From positions 1 to 24,188 of the forward strand of contig JAJXZZ010000003.1 of NCBI GenBank assembly GCA_021779795.1: a stretch of 24,188 nucleotides of DNA, read 5' to 3'. The notes beneath the pieces were generated by a model that saw only the letters and a program-made list of their open reading frames with translations, made no database searches and had not been told where the DNA came from. This DNA comes from Acidobacteriota bacterium. Lineage in GTDB: Bacteria > Acidobacteriota > Vicinamibacteria > Vicinamibacterales > Fen-181. Below, one piece after another: positions 1-6,377 of the stretch. The position numbers were made by a program, and so were the translations under genes. The first letter of the stretch is position 1. Each line of letters begins with the position of its first letter.

Positions 1-1
1 G

Positions 2-754
2 GGAACCGAGTCGAAGTACCTGCTGGTCGGCCTCTCGCGCTGCGGCGTGTGCGGCGGCGGGCTGTCGGTCAAGAGTCGCAGCCACGGGCGGCACCGCGCC
101 TTCTACTACGTGTGCACGGCCTACCACCTCCGGGGGCCGAAGGTGTGTCCGAACTGCCAGGAGCTCGCGATGCCGGAGACCGACGCGCGGGTCCGGGAGC
201 GCATCGGGGAGCAGATCCTCTCGCCGCGCGTCCTGGAGCGCGTGCTCGCGCGAACGCTTGAGCGGTGGGCTGAACCGGAGGCGCCGATCGACGAGGCGGG
301 CGTGCGCCATGAGATCGAGGCGCTCGACCGGAAGATCGGACACCTGACCGCGGCGATCGCGGACGGGGAGGCGGTGGCGTCGATTGTGGAGGCTATCAAA
401 GTGCACGAGGCGCGGCGGCGGGCCCTGGTCGGAAGTCTCGAGGTGCGCCAGGCGCAGCGGCGGGCCGTGGTCACGGCGGGCGACGTCGAGCGGCGCGCGC
501 GGAAGCGCCTTGAGGAATGGCGAGGGATGCTCCCGGGCCAGACGGCGATCGCGCGCCAGGTGATTCGGAAGCTCTTCGACGAGCGGCTGGTCTCGACGCC
601 GTCGGAGGCGGACGGGACCCCGGCCGAGGATCCGAAGGCCGCGGCGTGGGCCCGGATCACCGGCGAGGCGACCTACTCGAAGCTGTTCCTCGGGATTCTA
701 TTACCAAGGGGCGTGGCGTCCCCAACGGGATTCGAACCCGTGTTTTGGCCTTGA
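2..754 (+). CDS. Serine recombinase, C-terminal part (gene truncated by window edge)
   Basis: The frame is open from the first bases, so the catalytic and DNA-binding N-terminal domains lie outside the window. What remains shows a recombinase zinc beta-ribbon (CGVCGGG near residues 14-20, then further Cys in YYVC and KVCPNC), followed by a long charged helical stretch, as in the coiled-coil region of large serine recombinases. Such enzymes integrate and excise phages and integrative elements. The stop codon lies inside the tRNA-Glu gene on the opposite strand, so the last residues (GVASPTGFEPVFWP) are the antisense reading of the tRNA 3' half. This fits a recombinase gene abutting its own attachment site, with the element to the left. 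Family call is firm; target preference for tRNA-Glu is inferred from position. Confidence 0.88.
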   Translation, partial: GTESKYLLVGLSRCGVCGGGLSVKSRSHGRHRAFYYVCTAYHLRGPKVCPNCQELAMPETDARVRERIGEQILSPRVLERVLARTLERWAEPEAPIDEAGVRHEIEALDRKIGHLTAAIADGEAVASIVEAIKVHEARRRALVGSLEVRQAQRRAVVTAGDVERRARKRLEEWRGMLPGQTAIARQVIRKLFDERLVSTPSEADGTPAEDPKAAAWARITGEATYSKLFLGILLPRGVASPTGFEPVFWP

Positions 755-789
755 AAGGGCCACGTCCTGGGCCTCTGGACGATGGGGAC
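714..789 (-). tRNA. tRNA-Glu (anticodon UUC), CCA encoded
   Basis: Read on the minus strand, the 76-nt sequence folds as a standard cloverleaf. The 7-bp acceptor stem is perfect (GTCCCCA with TGGGGAC), the discriminator is G, and CCA is encoded at 716-714. The anticodon loop CTTTCAA gives anticodon UUC. The T loop is the usual GGGTTCGAATCCC. The 3' end faces the serine recombinase gene, whose coding frame overlaps it up to 754. The gene is intact. Confidence 0.97.
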
Positions 790-865
790 GCGCGGTAGGA
801 ACTCCAAAGGTTACCACGCGTTAACGGAGAACGGCAAGGCAGCGACTGAGTCCGCGGGGCCCCGG

Positions 866-2026
866 TCAGTAGAGGAACATCGGCTTGCCCAGCATGTCCA
901 ACACACGCGGGCGGTAGTGCTCCGCGTCGTAGAGCGCCGCCACGTCGACGCGCTTTCGCCCCGCGACCACCATGTCGAGCGGTACGGTCGTGTAGACCCC
1001 CTGCTGCAGCGACACCATCCGCCCCGTGTGCCCGTGCGCGACCTGGTCGCATGCCAGCGAGCCGAACGACACGGCCACCATCCGGTCCAGCGAATCGGGG
1101 GCGCCCGAGCGCATGACGTAGGTCAGTTGCTCGTACATGATATTCGCCCCGCTGCGCCGGCGGATCTCCTGCGAGACGAGATAGCCGACGCCGCCGAGCT
1201 TCCGGTGCCCGTACGCGTCTTCCTCGCCCGATTCGTGGACCCCGCCGCCGATCGGGTGGGCCCCTTCCGAGATCGTCACCATCGCGTAGTTCGACGGGTT
1301 GCGGCGCCGGTCTCCGGCCAACAGGCCGACGAGCCGGTCGATGTCGAACGGCACCTCCGAGATGAGCGCCCGATCGACGTCGGCCAGGTAGGCGGCAAAC
1401 AGCGACGTCTCGCCCGAGTTGCGGCCGAACAACTCGACGACGCCGATCCGCTCGTGAGAGCCGACCGACGTGCGGAAGTTCGTAATGGCGTCCACCGACC
1501 GCGTCACGGCCGTCGAGAAGCCGACGCAGTAGTCGGTCCCGAACACGTCGTTGTCCATCGTCTTCGGGATGGCGACGATGCGGACGCCTTCCTGGTGCAG
1601 GCGGCTGGCGAAGCTGAGCGTGTCGTCGCCACCGATGGCGATGAGCGCCTCGAGGCCGAGATGCTCCAGCACGCGGAGCGCGTGCCGCGTGCAGTCCACG
1701 CGCCCGTCGGTCAGCGCCGCCCGGTCCTGCGCCCGCACGAACGCCGGAACGTCCTCGGGCTTCATGCTGCTCGGGTTCGTGCGGGACGTGTGGAGAATCG
1801 TGCCGCCCGTGCGGTCGATGGTCCGCACGCGCTCGGGCGTGAGCGGCTCCACCCACGGCTCGGCCGACGCGGGCGCGCCCGGGTCGATCTCGAGCAGGCT
1901 GAGCCAGCCGCGCCGCAGGCCGAGGACGTCGAGACCGTGGCTGCGGGCCCGCAGCACGATGGCCTTGATCGCGGCATTCAGGCCCGGCACGTCGCCGCCG
2001 CCGGTGAGGATGCCGATTCGCCGCAT
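866..2026 (-). CDS. pfkA: 6-phosphofructokinase, pyrophosphate-dependent type
   Basis: Phosphorylates fructose 6-phosphate in glycolysis; 386 aa, cytoplasmic. The N-terminus MRRIGILTGGGDVPGLN is the phosphoryl-donor loop of the PFK family. The motif GGDDT (132-136) has Asp where ATP-dependent enzymes have Gly (E. coli Gly104), and PKTMDND (154-160) has Lys at the E. coli Gly124 position. In the family this Asp/Lys pair marks PPi-dependent enzymes, so the gene could equally be called pfp. Catalytic Asp158 and Asp160 are present. The start is the ATG preceded by GGAAGGGG and fits the conserved N-terminus; longer upstream readings lack homology. It lies 59 nt downstream of the secreted-protein gene on the same strand. 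The reaction with PPi is reversible, so a gluconeogenic role is also possible. Confidence 0.93.
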   Translation of the reverse strand: MRRIGILTGGGDVPGLNAAIKAIVLRARSHGLDVLGLRRGWLSLLEIDPGAPASAEPWVEPLTPERVRTIDRTGGTILHTSRTNPSSMKPEDVPAFVRAQDRAALTDGRVDCTRHALRVLEHLGLEALIAIGGDDTLSFASRLHQEGVRIVAIPKTMDNDVFGTDYCVGFSTAVTRSVDAITNFRTSVGSHERIGVVELFGRNSGETSLFAAYLADVDRALISEVPFDIDRLVGLLAGDRRRNPSNYAMVTISEGAHPIGGGVHESGEEDAYGHRKLGGVGYLVSQEIRRRSGANIMYEQLTYVMRSGAPDSLDRMVAVSFGSLACDQVAHGHTGRMVSLQQGVYTTVPLDMVVAGRKRVDVAALYDAEHYRPRVLDMLGKPMFLY

Positions 2027-2085
2027 CGTGCCCCTTCCGTCTATCCGCGACAACGGGCCCGGGTCGCCATGCCGGGGCCGGGACC

Positions 2086-2895
2086 CTACTTGAGCGCCGT
2101 CAGCCAGGCCTGCGCCGCTTCGCGGGCGGCCGCCACCGTCTCCCGGCCCGTGCGGTAGCAGAGCTTCCATTCGAATGGCTTGGCTTCGTACCGCGGGTCC
2201 GCGAAGCGGCGAACCCCGTCGGCCGTCACGAGGCTGGCGTTGAAGTCGACGTCCTTGCTGCGATCGAGGAACTCCTGCAGGCGGCGCGCGATGAGCACCC
2301 TCGGATCGGCGGGGAACCGGAGGTCGTGTTCGCGAACGCTCTCCTGGTAGGCCTTCATCTTGTTCGCGCGCTCTTCCTGGAGGCCCTGGCGCGCCATCGC
2401 CTGCTGCTGCGGATCGTTGTCCATCTTCGCGTTCTGAGCTTCCATCATCTTCAGCACGGGTTCCATCTGCGCGCGCATGTCGGGCGGCATGGCGGCGAGG
2501 CTCTTCCGGCTCTCTTCCGCCTCCTTCTGGCGCTTCGCACGCTCGGCCGCCAGTTCCTCGTCGACCGTCTTGTCGAATGTCGGAGCGGTGGGCGCGCTCG
2601 CCGCGCGCCGCTGCTGATAGTCGGCCTTGAACGCCGCCGACTCCGTGTAGGTCCGGGCCCAGCCGATGGCCGCCTTCACCATGGCCGCGCGCGTGGCGGG
2701 CGGCGCGGCCTTGACGGCCCCGGCCGCCACGTACACGTTCACGAACCCGTGGTCGAGGGCGCTGAGGGCCTCGATCCGCGCCTCGGCCTCCTTCACGCCG
2801 AGCGCGGCGAGGGCCCCCTGCGCGCCGATGCTCAACCCCCATCCGCACAGCAGGGCGACTGTCAGTGCCGCCACTCTCTCGACAGGTTCATGCAC
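2086..2895 (-). CDS. Secreted or membrane-anchored protein of unknown function
   Basis: I do not recognise the family. The 269-aa product starts at a GTG preceded by AGGAGA at 7-nt spacing, which decides the start; a longer frame running back through tRNA-Lys is an artefact. Residues 1-30 look like a signal peptide with a hydrophobic core (AALTVALLCGWGLSIGA). The middle (about 120-195) is rich in Glu, Lys, Gln and Met and is probably helical or coiled-coil, with AMPPDMRAQMEPVLKMME as a recognisable part. The C-terminal third contains RFADPRYEAKPFEWKLCYRTG. It precedes the phosphofructokinase gene on the same strand, and nothing in its sequence links it to glycolysis. Export is an inference from the N-terminus. 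Confidence 0.75.
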   Translation of the reverse strand: MHEPVERVAALTVALLCGWGLSIGAQGALAALGVKEAEARIEALSALDHGFVNVYVAAGAVKAAPPATRAAMVKAAIGWARTYTESAAFKADYQQRRAASAPTAPTFDKTVDEELAAERAKRQKEAEESRKSLAAMPPDMRAQMEPVLKMMEAQNAKMDNDPQQQAMARQGLQEERANKMKAYQESVREHDLRFPADPRVLIARRLQEFLDRSKDVDFNASLVTADGVRRFADPRYEAKPFEWKLCYRTGRETVAAAREAAQAWLTALK

Positions 2896-2953
2896 AGTGG
2901 TATCTCCTGGTTGGAGCCCTTCGGGCGACCGCTGGCCCGGAACGCGACGGCGC

Positions 2954-2962
2954 ATGATAGCA
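2954..2962 (-). promoter_or_regulatory. Candidate extended -10 promoter for the secreted-protein gene
   Basis: On the minus strand TGC is followed directly by TATCAT, matching the TGnTATAAT extended -10 pattern, about 60 nt upstream of the GTG start at 2895. No good -35 hexamer is visible at 16-18 nt, which is acceptable for extended -10 promoters. Confidence 0.35.
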
Positions 2963-3059
2963 GAAATTGCGCCCGAAACGGCCCGCGCGTCTGTGCTACG
3001 ATTCTCCCGGTGAGATGGCGCGAACCCGCCCGGGTCCGCGTCCGGCAGTCCCGCCTCAT

Positions 3060-3134
3060 GGGCCGGTAGCTCAGTGGTAGAGCATCGCACTTTTAATGCG
3101 GTGGTCGTGGGTTCGATCCCCACCCGGCTCACCA
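3060..3134 (+). tRNA. tRNA-Lys (anticodon UUU), CCA encoded
   Basis: The 75-nt sequence folds as a complete cloverleaf: acceptor GGGCCGG with CCGGCTC (one G-U pair), D stem GCTC/GAGC, anticodon stem TCGCA/TGCGG with loop CTTTTAA (anticodon UUU), T stem GTGGG/CCCAC. CCA is encoded at 3132-3134. Its last 48 bp are repeated exactly at 11502-11549, so this copy is the functional gene kept or restored by the integrated element on its 3' side. Confidence 0.97.
3087..3134 (+). repeat. attL: 48-bp attachment-site core in the tRNA-Lys 3' end
   Basis: This segment, from the anticodon stem to CCA, is identical over 48 bp to 11502-11549. The bases just outside differ at both ends (C against G at the left, A against C at the right), so the repeat is exactly delimited. 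With a tyrosine recombinase beside the distal copy, this is the usual signature of site-specific integration into a tRNA gene. Confidence 0.93.
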
Positions 3135-3200
3135 AATAAGACCAATAGAATCAGAGTCTTACAAAGAGGCTCGGCGGGAGCCTCGGTGACTCGGTGGCCT

Positions 3201-3222
3201 CAAGAGTGCTGTACGTATGCAG
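3201..3222 (+). repeat. Arm-type direct repeat, tRNA side
   Basis: A 22-bp sequence beginning CAAGAGTGCTGTACGTATGC matches 11339-11360 in the same orientation at 21 of 22 positions (T/G difference at position 10). The copies lie 66 bp and 141 bp inside the two att cores, so in the excised circle they would flank the attP core. This is the layout of integrase arm-binding sites; the binding role is inferred. Confidence 0.6.
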
Positions 3223-3250
3223 GCGGGGTCCGGTTTGGCCGACTGGCCGC

Positions 3251-3556
3251 TCAGGGTCTCAGCAGCGAGATCGCCAGCTTGGAACCCGTGCGGACGCCGA
3301 GCTGGTACGCGGCTTCGGCTCGGTCGTGACGCTCGCGGTGCATCGCGGAATCCAAGGCGTCCAGGGCGGCGGCGCTCGCCTCCGGCGTGTCGGCCAGCCG
3401 CGCGGCGTCGAGCAGTCGCTCCCACTCGGCAAGGAATCGCTGCTCCGCGTCGCGGTCCAGGGCGCGTGCCGGCGCGTGTTCGTCGTCGGTGTCCCAGTGG
3501 AGCCGGAGCAGTCTCTTTTCGACCAGGGCGGCGGCGCTCTCGGACGTGGTGACCAT
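3251..3556 (-). CDS. Small protein of unknown function (101 aa)
   Basis: I cannot place this family with confidence. The ATG is preceded by GGAGG at 5-nt spacing. The product is acidic and helical: residues 10-60 are charged (EKRLLRLHWDTDDEHAPAR, then EWERLLDAARLADTPEAS), and the C-terminus runs AAYQLGVRTGSKLAISLLRP. A helical body ending in a Gly-containing, YxxG-like hydrophobic helix is reminiscent of small DUF6809-type proteins of mobile elements, but that is only a resemblance. It is the tRNA-proximal gene of the element, divergent from the HIRAN gene across 139 bp, and seems to have its own promoter. No signal peptide or membrane segment is seen. Confidence 0.6.
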   Translation of the reverse strand: MVTTSESAAALVEKRLLRLHWDTDDEHAPARALDRDAEQRFLAEWERLLDAARLADTPEASAAALDALDSAMHRERHDRAEAAYQLGVRTGSKLAISLLRP

Positions 3557-3577
3557 GCGGGCCTCCGTGACGCCGTG

Positions 3578-3607
3578 ATTCTCCAGCACGACGGCGCGGC
3601 ACGTCAA
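3578..3607 (-). promoter_or_regulatory. Candidate sigma-70 promoter for the 101-aa gene
   Basis: On the minus strand TTGACG (3607-3602) is followed after 18 nt by GAGAAT (3583-3578), five of six and four of six matches to the consensus. It lies in the divergent gap between the 101-aa and HIRAN genes, about 20 nt upstream of the start at 3556. Confidence 0.4.
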
Positions 3608-3695
3608 ACCGGAATTCCACATACGTCGTGGCGCTGGATCGATATTCGACCTTCCTGTTGAGCTGGAGTAGGATCCGGTCGAACCCGGAGGCCGC

Positions 3696-4757
3696 ATGTC
3701 TGAATCCCTGGTCGAGCTGTTCGTGGTCGCCTTTTTCAGCGTCGGCATCATCGCGTTCTTGGTCCCAGTCGGTCGATTCGCGATGCGCCTGCTCGCCGGC
3801 TCTCCACGGGCACTCGCGGCTCCGCCAACGCCGCCCGCCCCGACGCCCGCCGACCAACGCACCTTCACGCTGACCACACCGCGGGGGGGCATTCGTGTAG
3901 CGCAGTTGAGCGGGTCCGCCGACGACGAATGCGTGGTGTCCGTTGAGAGCGACGGTCCCGCATATGACCGACTCTTCGCGTGGTGGGTGGAGTTGCGACC
4001 GGAACGGGAGTCGATGGTATTCCTCCATGCCGATCCTGACGCGCCACTCGATCCGTCCCGCGTAGTCATCACCGAGACCGACGCCGGTGACCGCGTGGGC
4101 CGCCTCCCGGTCGCCGAGGCCGTGCTCTATCACGGCGTCATCACGGCTCTCACGGAGCGCAGCCTGACGTGCACGGCGTACTCCAAGATCACCGGCGGCA
4201 CAGGCTCGCGATCACGGGTGGCGCTGAAGCTGAACCTCGACTCGCCTCGGCGAATCGCGGCCGACTTCCAAATTGCTCCAGAGCGTCTCGTTGTGATGCC
4301 GGCCCCACAAGCTGCGGCACCGATACCCGAGTCAGCGAACGCCCCGTCACTTGCTACCGGACGCGGGTACTTCTACGAAGTGGTAGGCGAATCACACTAT
4401 CAGGAAGCGTTACTTCGGGCGTCGGAGGGCGCGCCTGATGGCCGCTTCACGGCCCGCCTTGTGTTGGAGCCTGAGAACCCGCACGACCCGAACGCTGTCG
4501 CCGTCCACAGCCCGGACGGAGAGACCGTAGGTTATCTCCCAGCCGACGATGCAGTGTTGTACGCCCGGTTGCTCACGGACTTGTTGGCGCACGAGGTCGC
4601 GCCAGTGTGTCCCGCGACACTCGTCGGGGGAAGCGCGGACAAGCTGAATCTCGGTGTGCGGCTGGACCTCGACAGGCCCACCAACATCGCCAAGCGGTTC
4701 GGCGTTCCAGTGCCGCGCCGTCCGCGAGTCGAAAACGATGCTCAGCCCCCCGCCTGA
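3696..4757 (+). CDS. Membrane-anchored protein with two HIRAN-like domains
   Basis: The 353-aa product starts at an ATG preceded by GGAGG at 4 nt. Residues 5-25 form one hydrophobic segment followed by Arg residues, so the bulk is probably cytoplasmic, with a Pro/Ala linker at about 36-53. Residues 223-335 are a good HIRAN domain: GESHYQEALLR, then NPHDPNAVAV (261-270) and ETVGYLP (276-282). HIRAN domains in other proteins bind DNA ends or 3' single strands. Residues 64-191 appear to be a diverged copy, with DRVGRLP (132-138), AVLYHGVI and LNLDSPRRIA matching VGYLP, AVLYARLL and LDLDRPTNIA of the second half. No helicase or nuclease partner domain is present. It is the only plus-strand gene of the element, so a cargo role is likely. 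The function is unknown. Confidence 0.8.
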   Translation: MSESLVELFVVAFFSVGIIAFLVPVGRFAMRLLAGSPRALAAPPTPPAPTPADQRTFTLTTPRGGIRVAQLSGSADDECVVSVESDGPAYDRLFAWWVELRPERESMVFLHADPDAPLDPSRVVITETDAGDRVGRLPVAEAVLYHGVITALTERSLTCTAYSKITGGTGSRSRVALKLNLDSPRRIAADFQIAPERLVVMPAPQAAAPIPESANAPSLATGRGYFYEVVGESHYQEALLRASEGAPDGRFTARLVLEPENPHDPNAVAVHSPDGETVGYLPADDAVLYARLLTDLLAHEVAPVCPATLVGGSADKLNLGVRLDLDRPTNIAKRFGVPVPRRPRVENDAQPPA

Positions 4758-4794
4758 GAGGGTCGCGCCTTGGTCGGACAGGCGAAACGGAGAA

Positions 4795-4828
4795 GGCGCG
4801 GCGGCTGCCGATCAAGCGCCGCCGCGCC
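4795..4828. terminator. Hairpin between converging genes (HIRAN and DUF5681-like)
   Basis: A perfect 11-bp stem (4795-4805 with 4818-4828, GGCGCGGCGGC) encloses a 12-nt loop, between two gene ends that converge at 4757 and 4850. No U-tract follows, so intrinsic termination is uncertain. Confidence 0.5.
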
Positions 4829-4849
4829 CATCGCGATGGGAGCACACCG

Positions 4850-5200
4850 CTACCTCCGCCCCGGCGTCGCGGGGACCGGGCTGGGGCTGGATTCGACCGG
4901 CAGGCACTTGCTCAGCAGCCGGTTGAATTCCTCGAACTCGTCACGGGTTAGTCTCGACAGGTCCGGCGGTGGACCCACAGACATGACCACAGCCGGCGGT
5001 GGTCCGTAGCCTCGTAGCCATAGGTGCTCGTCGGCGCGCTGCCTCACCATCTCGCTCTTCGCCCGCTCGGCGCGCCTTATCATTCGTTTAATGATGGCCT
5101 CGGCGCACGGTCCGCACTTCTGGCGGATCACGTCGGCCACGGTGAGGCCGATCGGTGGGCGGCCCTTGGGATTGCCGCTCTGGCCGGGTTTGAAGCTCAT
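4850..5200 (-). CDS. DUF5681-like phage protein (116 aa)
   Basis: Residues 3-15 read FKPGQSGNPKGRP, the hallmark of the DUF5681 family, which is common in phages and mobile elements and is often encoded close to terminase genes. The rest is helical, with two Cys near the N-terminus (QKCGPCAEAI, 28-37), a basic stretch (KRMIRRAERAKSE) and a Pro-rich C-terminus. The ATG has GGAG upstream and the gene follows the 183-aa gene by 21 nt. No large terminase accompanies it in this element. The exact role in the family is not established to my knowledge; DNA binding would be a guess from the basic N-terminus. It is the last gene of the main minus-strand string. Confidence 0.72.
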   Translation of the reverse strand: MSFKPGQSGNPKGRPPIGLTVADVIRQKCGPCAEAIIKRMIRRAERAKSEMVRQRADEHLWLRGYGPPPAVVMSVGPPPDLSRLTRDEFEEFNRLLSKCLPVESSPSPVPATPGRR

Positions 5201-5221
5201 GCCTCGATCTCCGCTTGTTTA

Positions 5222-5773
5222 TCAACGACCGGCCCGGACGGCGGCGGCGTAGGCGTCGTACCACTCCGGGTGTTCGGCGACCACGCGCGCGAGGGCGCGC
5301 GGCTTAGTCAGCGTCGGGTCGCTGGCCATCACCTTGATCGCCGAATCCTCGATCACGTCCCACAGCTCGCCGGCCTGACTGGTCCTGGTCGGCCCGCCGT
5401 TCGCCGGCTTCGTCGTCATCGGGTCGTTGACGGCCCGCCCAACCTCCAGCGCGACGGCCCGCCGGCCAGTGTGCGCGTCCACCGTCGCCTCGACCGCGTA
5501 TGCCTTGGCCAGTGCCGGCCGTGTCTTCAGCACGCGGCCGATGGCGTCGCTCTCGCTGAGCGTCCCGTCGTCCTTCATCACGTCCTTGGCCAGCGCCACG
5601 ATCTGCGCGTGAGCCGATCCCGCCTCGAAGTGCTTCGTCATCGCCTCTGCCTCCCTTCGGTCACGCGCGAGCAGGAGAGCATCCCCATGCACGCGCCGGA
5701 GCCGCTTGGTCGCTTCGTCCAGGCCGACCGGCGGCGCTTCCCACGAGATCCACGGCCAGCGGTCGCTTCTCAT
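5222..5773 (-). CDS. Element-encoded protein of unknown function (183 aa)
   Basis: I do not recognise a named family. The start ATG has GGAGG at 7 nt and overlaps the preceding stop codon by one base (TGATG), so translation is probably coupled. The middle (about 58-90) and the C-terminus (LTKPRALARVVAEHPEWYDAYAAA) share a theme, 'x-T-L-(S/T)-x-x-x-A-(I/L)-x-R-V-(L/V)', an apparent internal repeat: DGTLSESDAIGRVLKTRPALAKAY against DPTLTKPRALARVVAEHPEWYDAY. Segments of this kind are frequent in phage structural or accessory proteins, but I cannot assign one. The protein is soluble by composition, without signal peptide or membrane helix. Confidence 0.65.
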   Translation of the reverse strand: MRSDRWPWISWEAPPVGLDEATKRLRRVHGDALLLARDRREAEAMTKHFEAGSAHAQIVALAKDVMKDDGTLSESDAIGRVLKTRPALAKAYAVEATVDAHTGRRAVALEVGRAVNDPMTTKPANGGPTRTSQAGELWDVIEDSAIKVMASDPTLTKPRALARVVAEHPEWYDAYAAAVRAGR

Positions 5774-6366
5774 CAGTCATCCTCCCGCGCGTCGGCCAAC
5801 AGGTGACGCCACTCGCTCTTGATCGGCGGCTTCGGGGCGTACGGGCTGGCGTTCAACGTCGCGCTCAAACGCGCCAGCTCGCCCAGCTCGCGGCGGACGT
5901 TCCAGCTCGGACGGTAGTGGAGATCGCCGGTTACCTCCATCAGATCCCCGCACAACGCGTACCGGCGGCGCGCGGCCGTGACGTAGGCTTCGACCATCTT
6001 CTCGGTCGGGCGAGGCGTGGAGTGGACCGCTTCGAGGAGCCGGCCCTCTTCGTCCTTCAGCTTGGCCAGCACGCGCACCAGCTCGGCCCGCGCCTTCGCG
6101 CGCCGTTCGGCTCTGGCCTTGGCCTCGCGCGCCTGAGCGGCTTTGTGATGGACGCGGAGATTGTCGAGCTGCTCCTCCGTTCGGTCGAATTCCGCCTTGA
6201 GCGCGGCAACCGCCGCCGACTCGCCGATGAGGCCCTCGGCCAGCACCTCCGCTTCGATCTGCTCCGCGAGGCTGGCAATCTTCTGCCTGGCCTCCGCCTG
6301 CGCCGTTTCGACCTCGGCCCGCGTCGGCGCCACGCGCGCCGGCTCCGTCTTCTCGTTCGTCCTCAT
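5773..6366 (-). CDS. Coiled-coil protein of unknown function (197 aa)
   Basis: The ATG is preceded by GGAGG at 4 nt and lies 11 nt after the stop of the HD-domain gene. Residues 18-115 are almost entirely charged and Ala/Leu-rich (AEVETAQAEARQKIASLAEQ, REAKARAERRAKARAELVRV), predicting a long coiled coil. The C-terminal part is different, with HYRPSWNVRRELGEL and PYAPKPPIKSEWRH. Coiled-coil proteins at this place in phage-like operons can be scaffolds or structural chaperones, but with no capsid gene here that is only a possibility. Its stop overlaps the next start by one base. No family is assigned. Confidence 0.65.
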   Translation of the reverse strand: MRTNEKTEPARVAPTRAEVETAQAEARQKIASLAEQIEAEVLAEGLIGESAAVAALKAEFDRTEEQLDNLRVHHKAAQAREAKARAERRAKARAELVRVLAKLKDEEGRLLEAVHSTPRPTEKMVEAYVTAARRRYALCGDLMEVTGDLHYRPSWNVRRELGELARLSATLNASPYAPKPPIKSEWRHLLADAREDD

Positions 6367-6377
6367 CGGTCCTCCAG

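Noticed and set aside
517..798. 93-aa frame ending in VPNGIRTRVLALKGPRPG
   Set aside because: Overlaps the recombinase in another frame and reads antisense through tRNA-Glu; a classic tRNA artefact.
2896..3135. N-terminal extension of the unknown secreted protein beginning MVSRVGIEPTTTALKV
   Set aside because: This part is the antisense of tRNA-Lys; the GTG at 2895 has a good ribosome site and a signal peptide follows it.
4410..4951. Several short frames overlapping the HIRAN gene end and the convergent gap
   Set aside because: They lack ribosome sites and overlap the better supported HIRAN and DUF5681-like genes.
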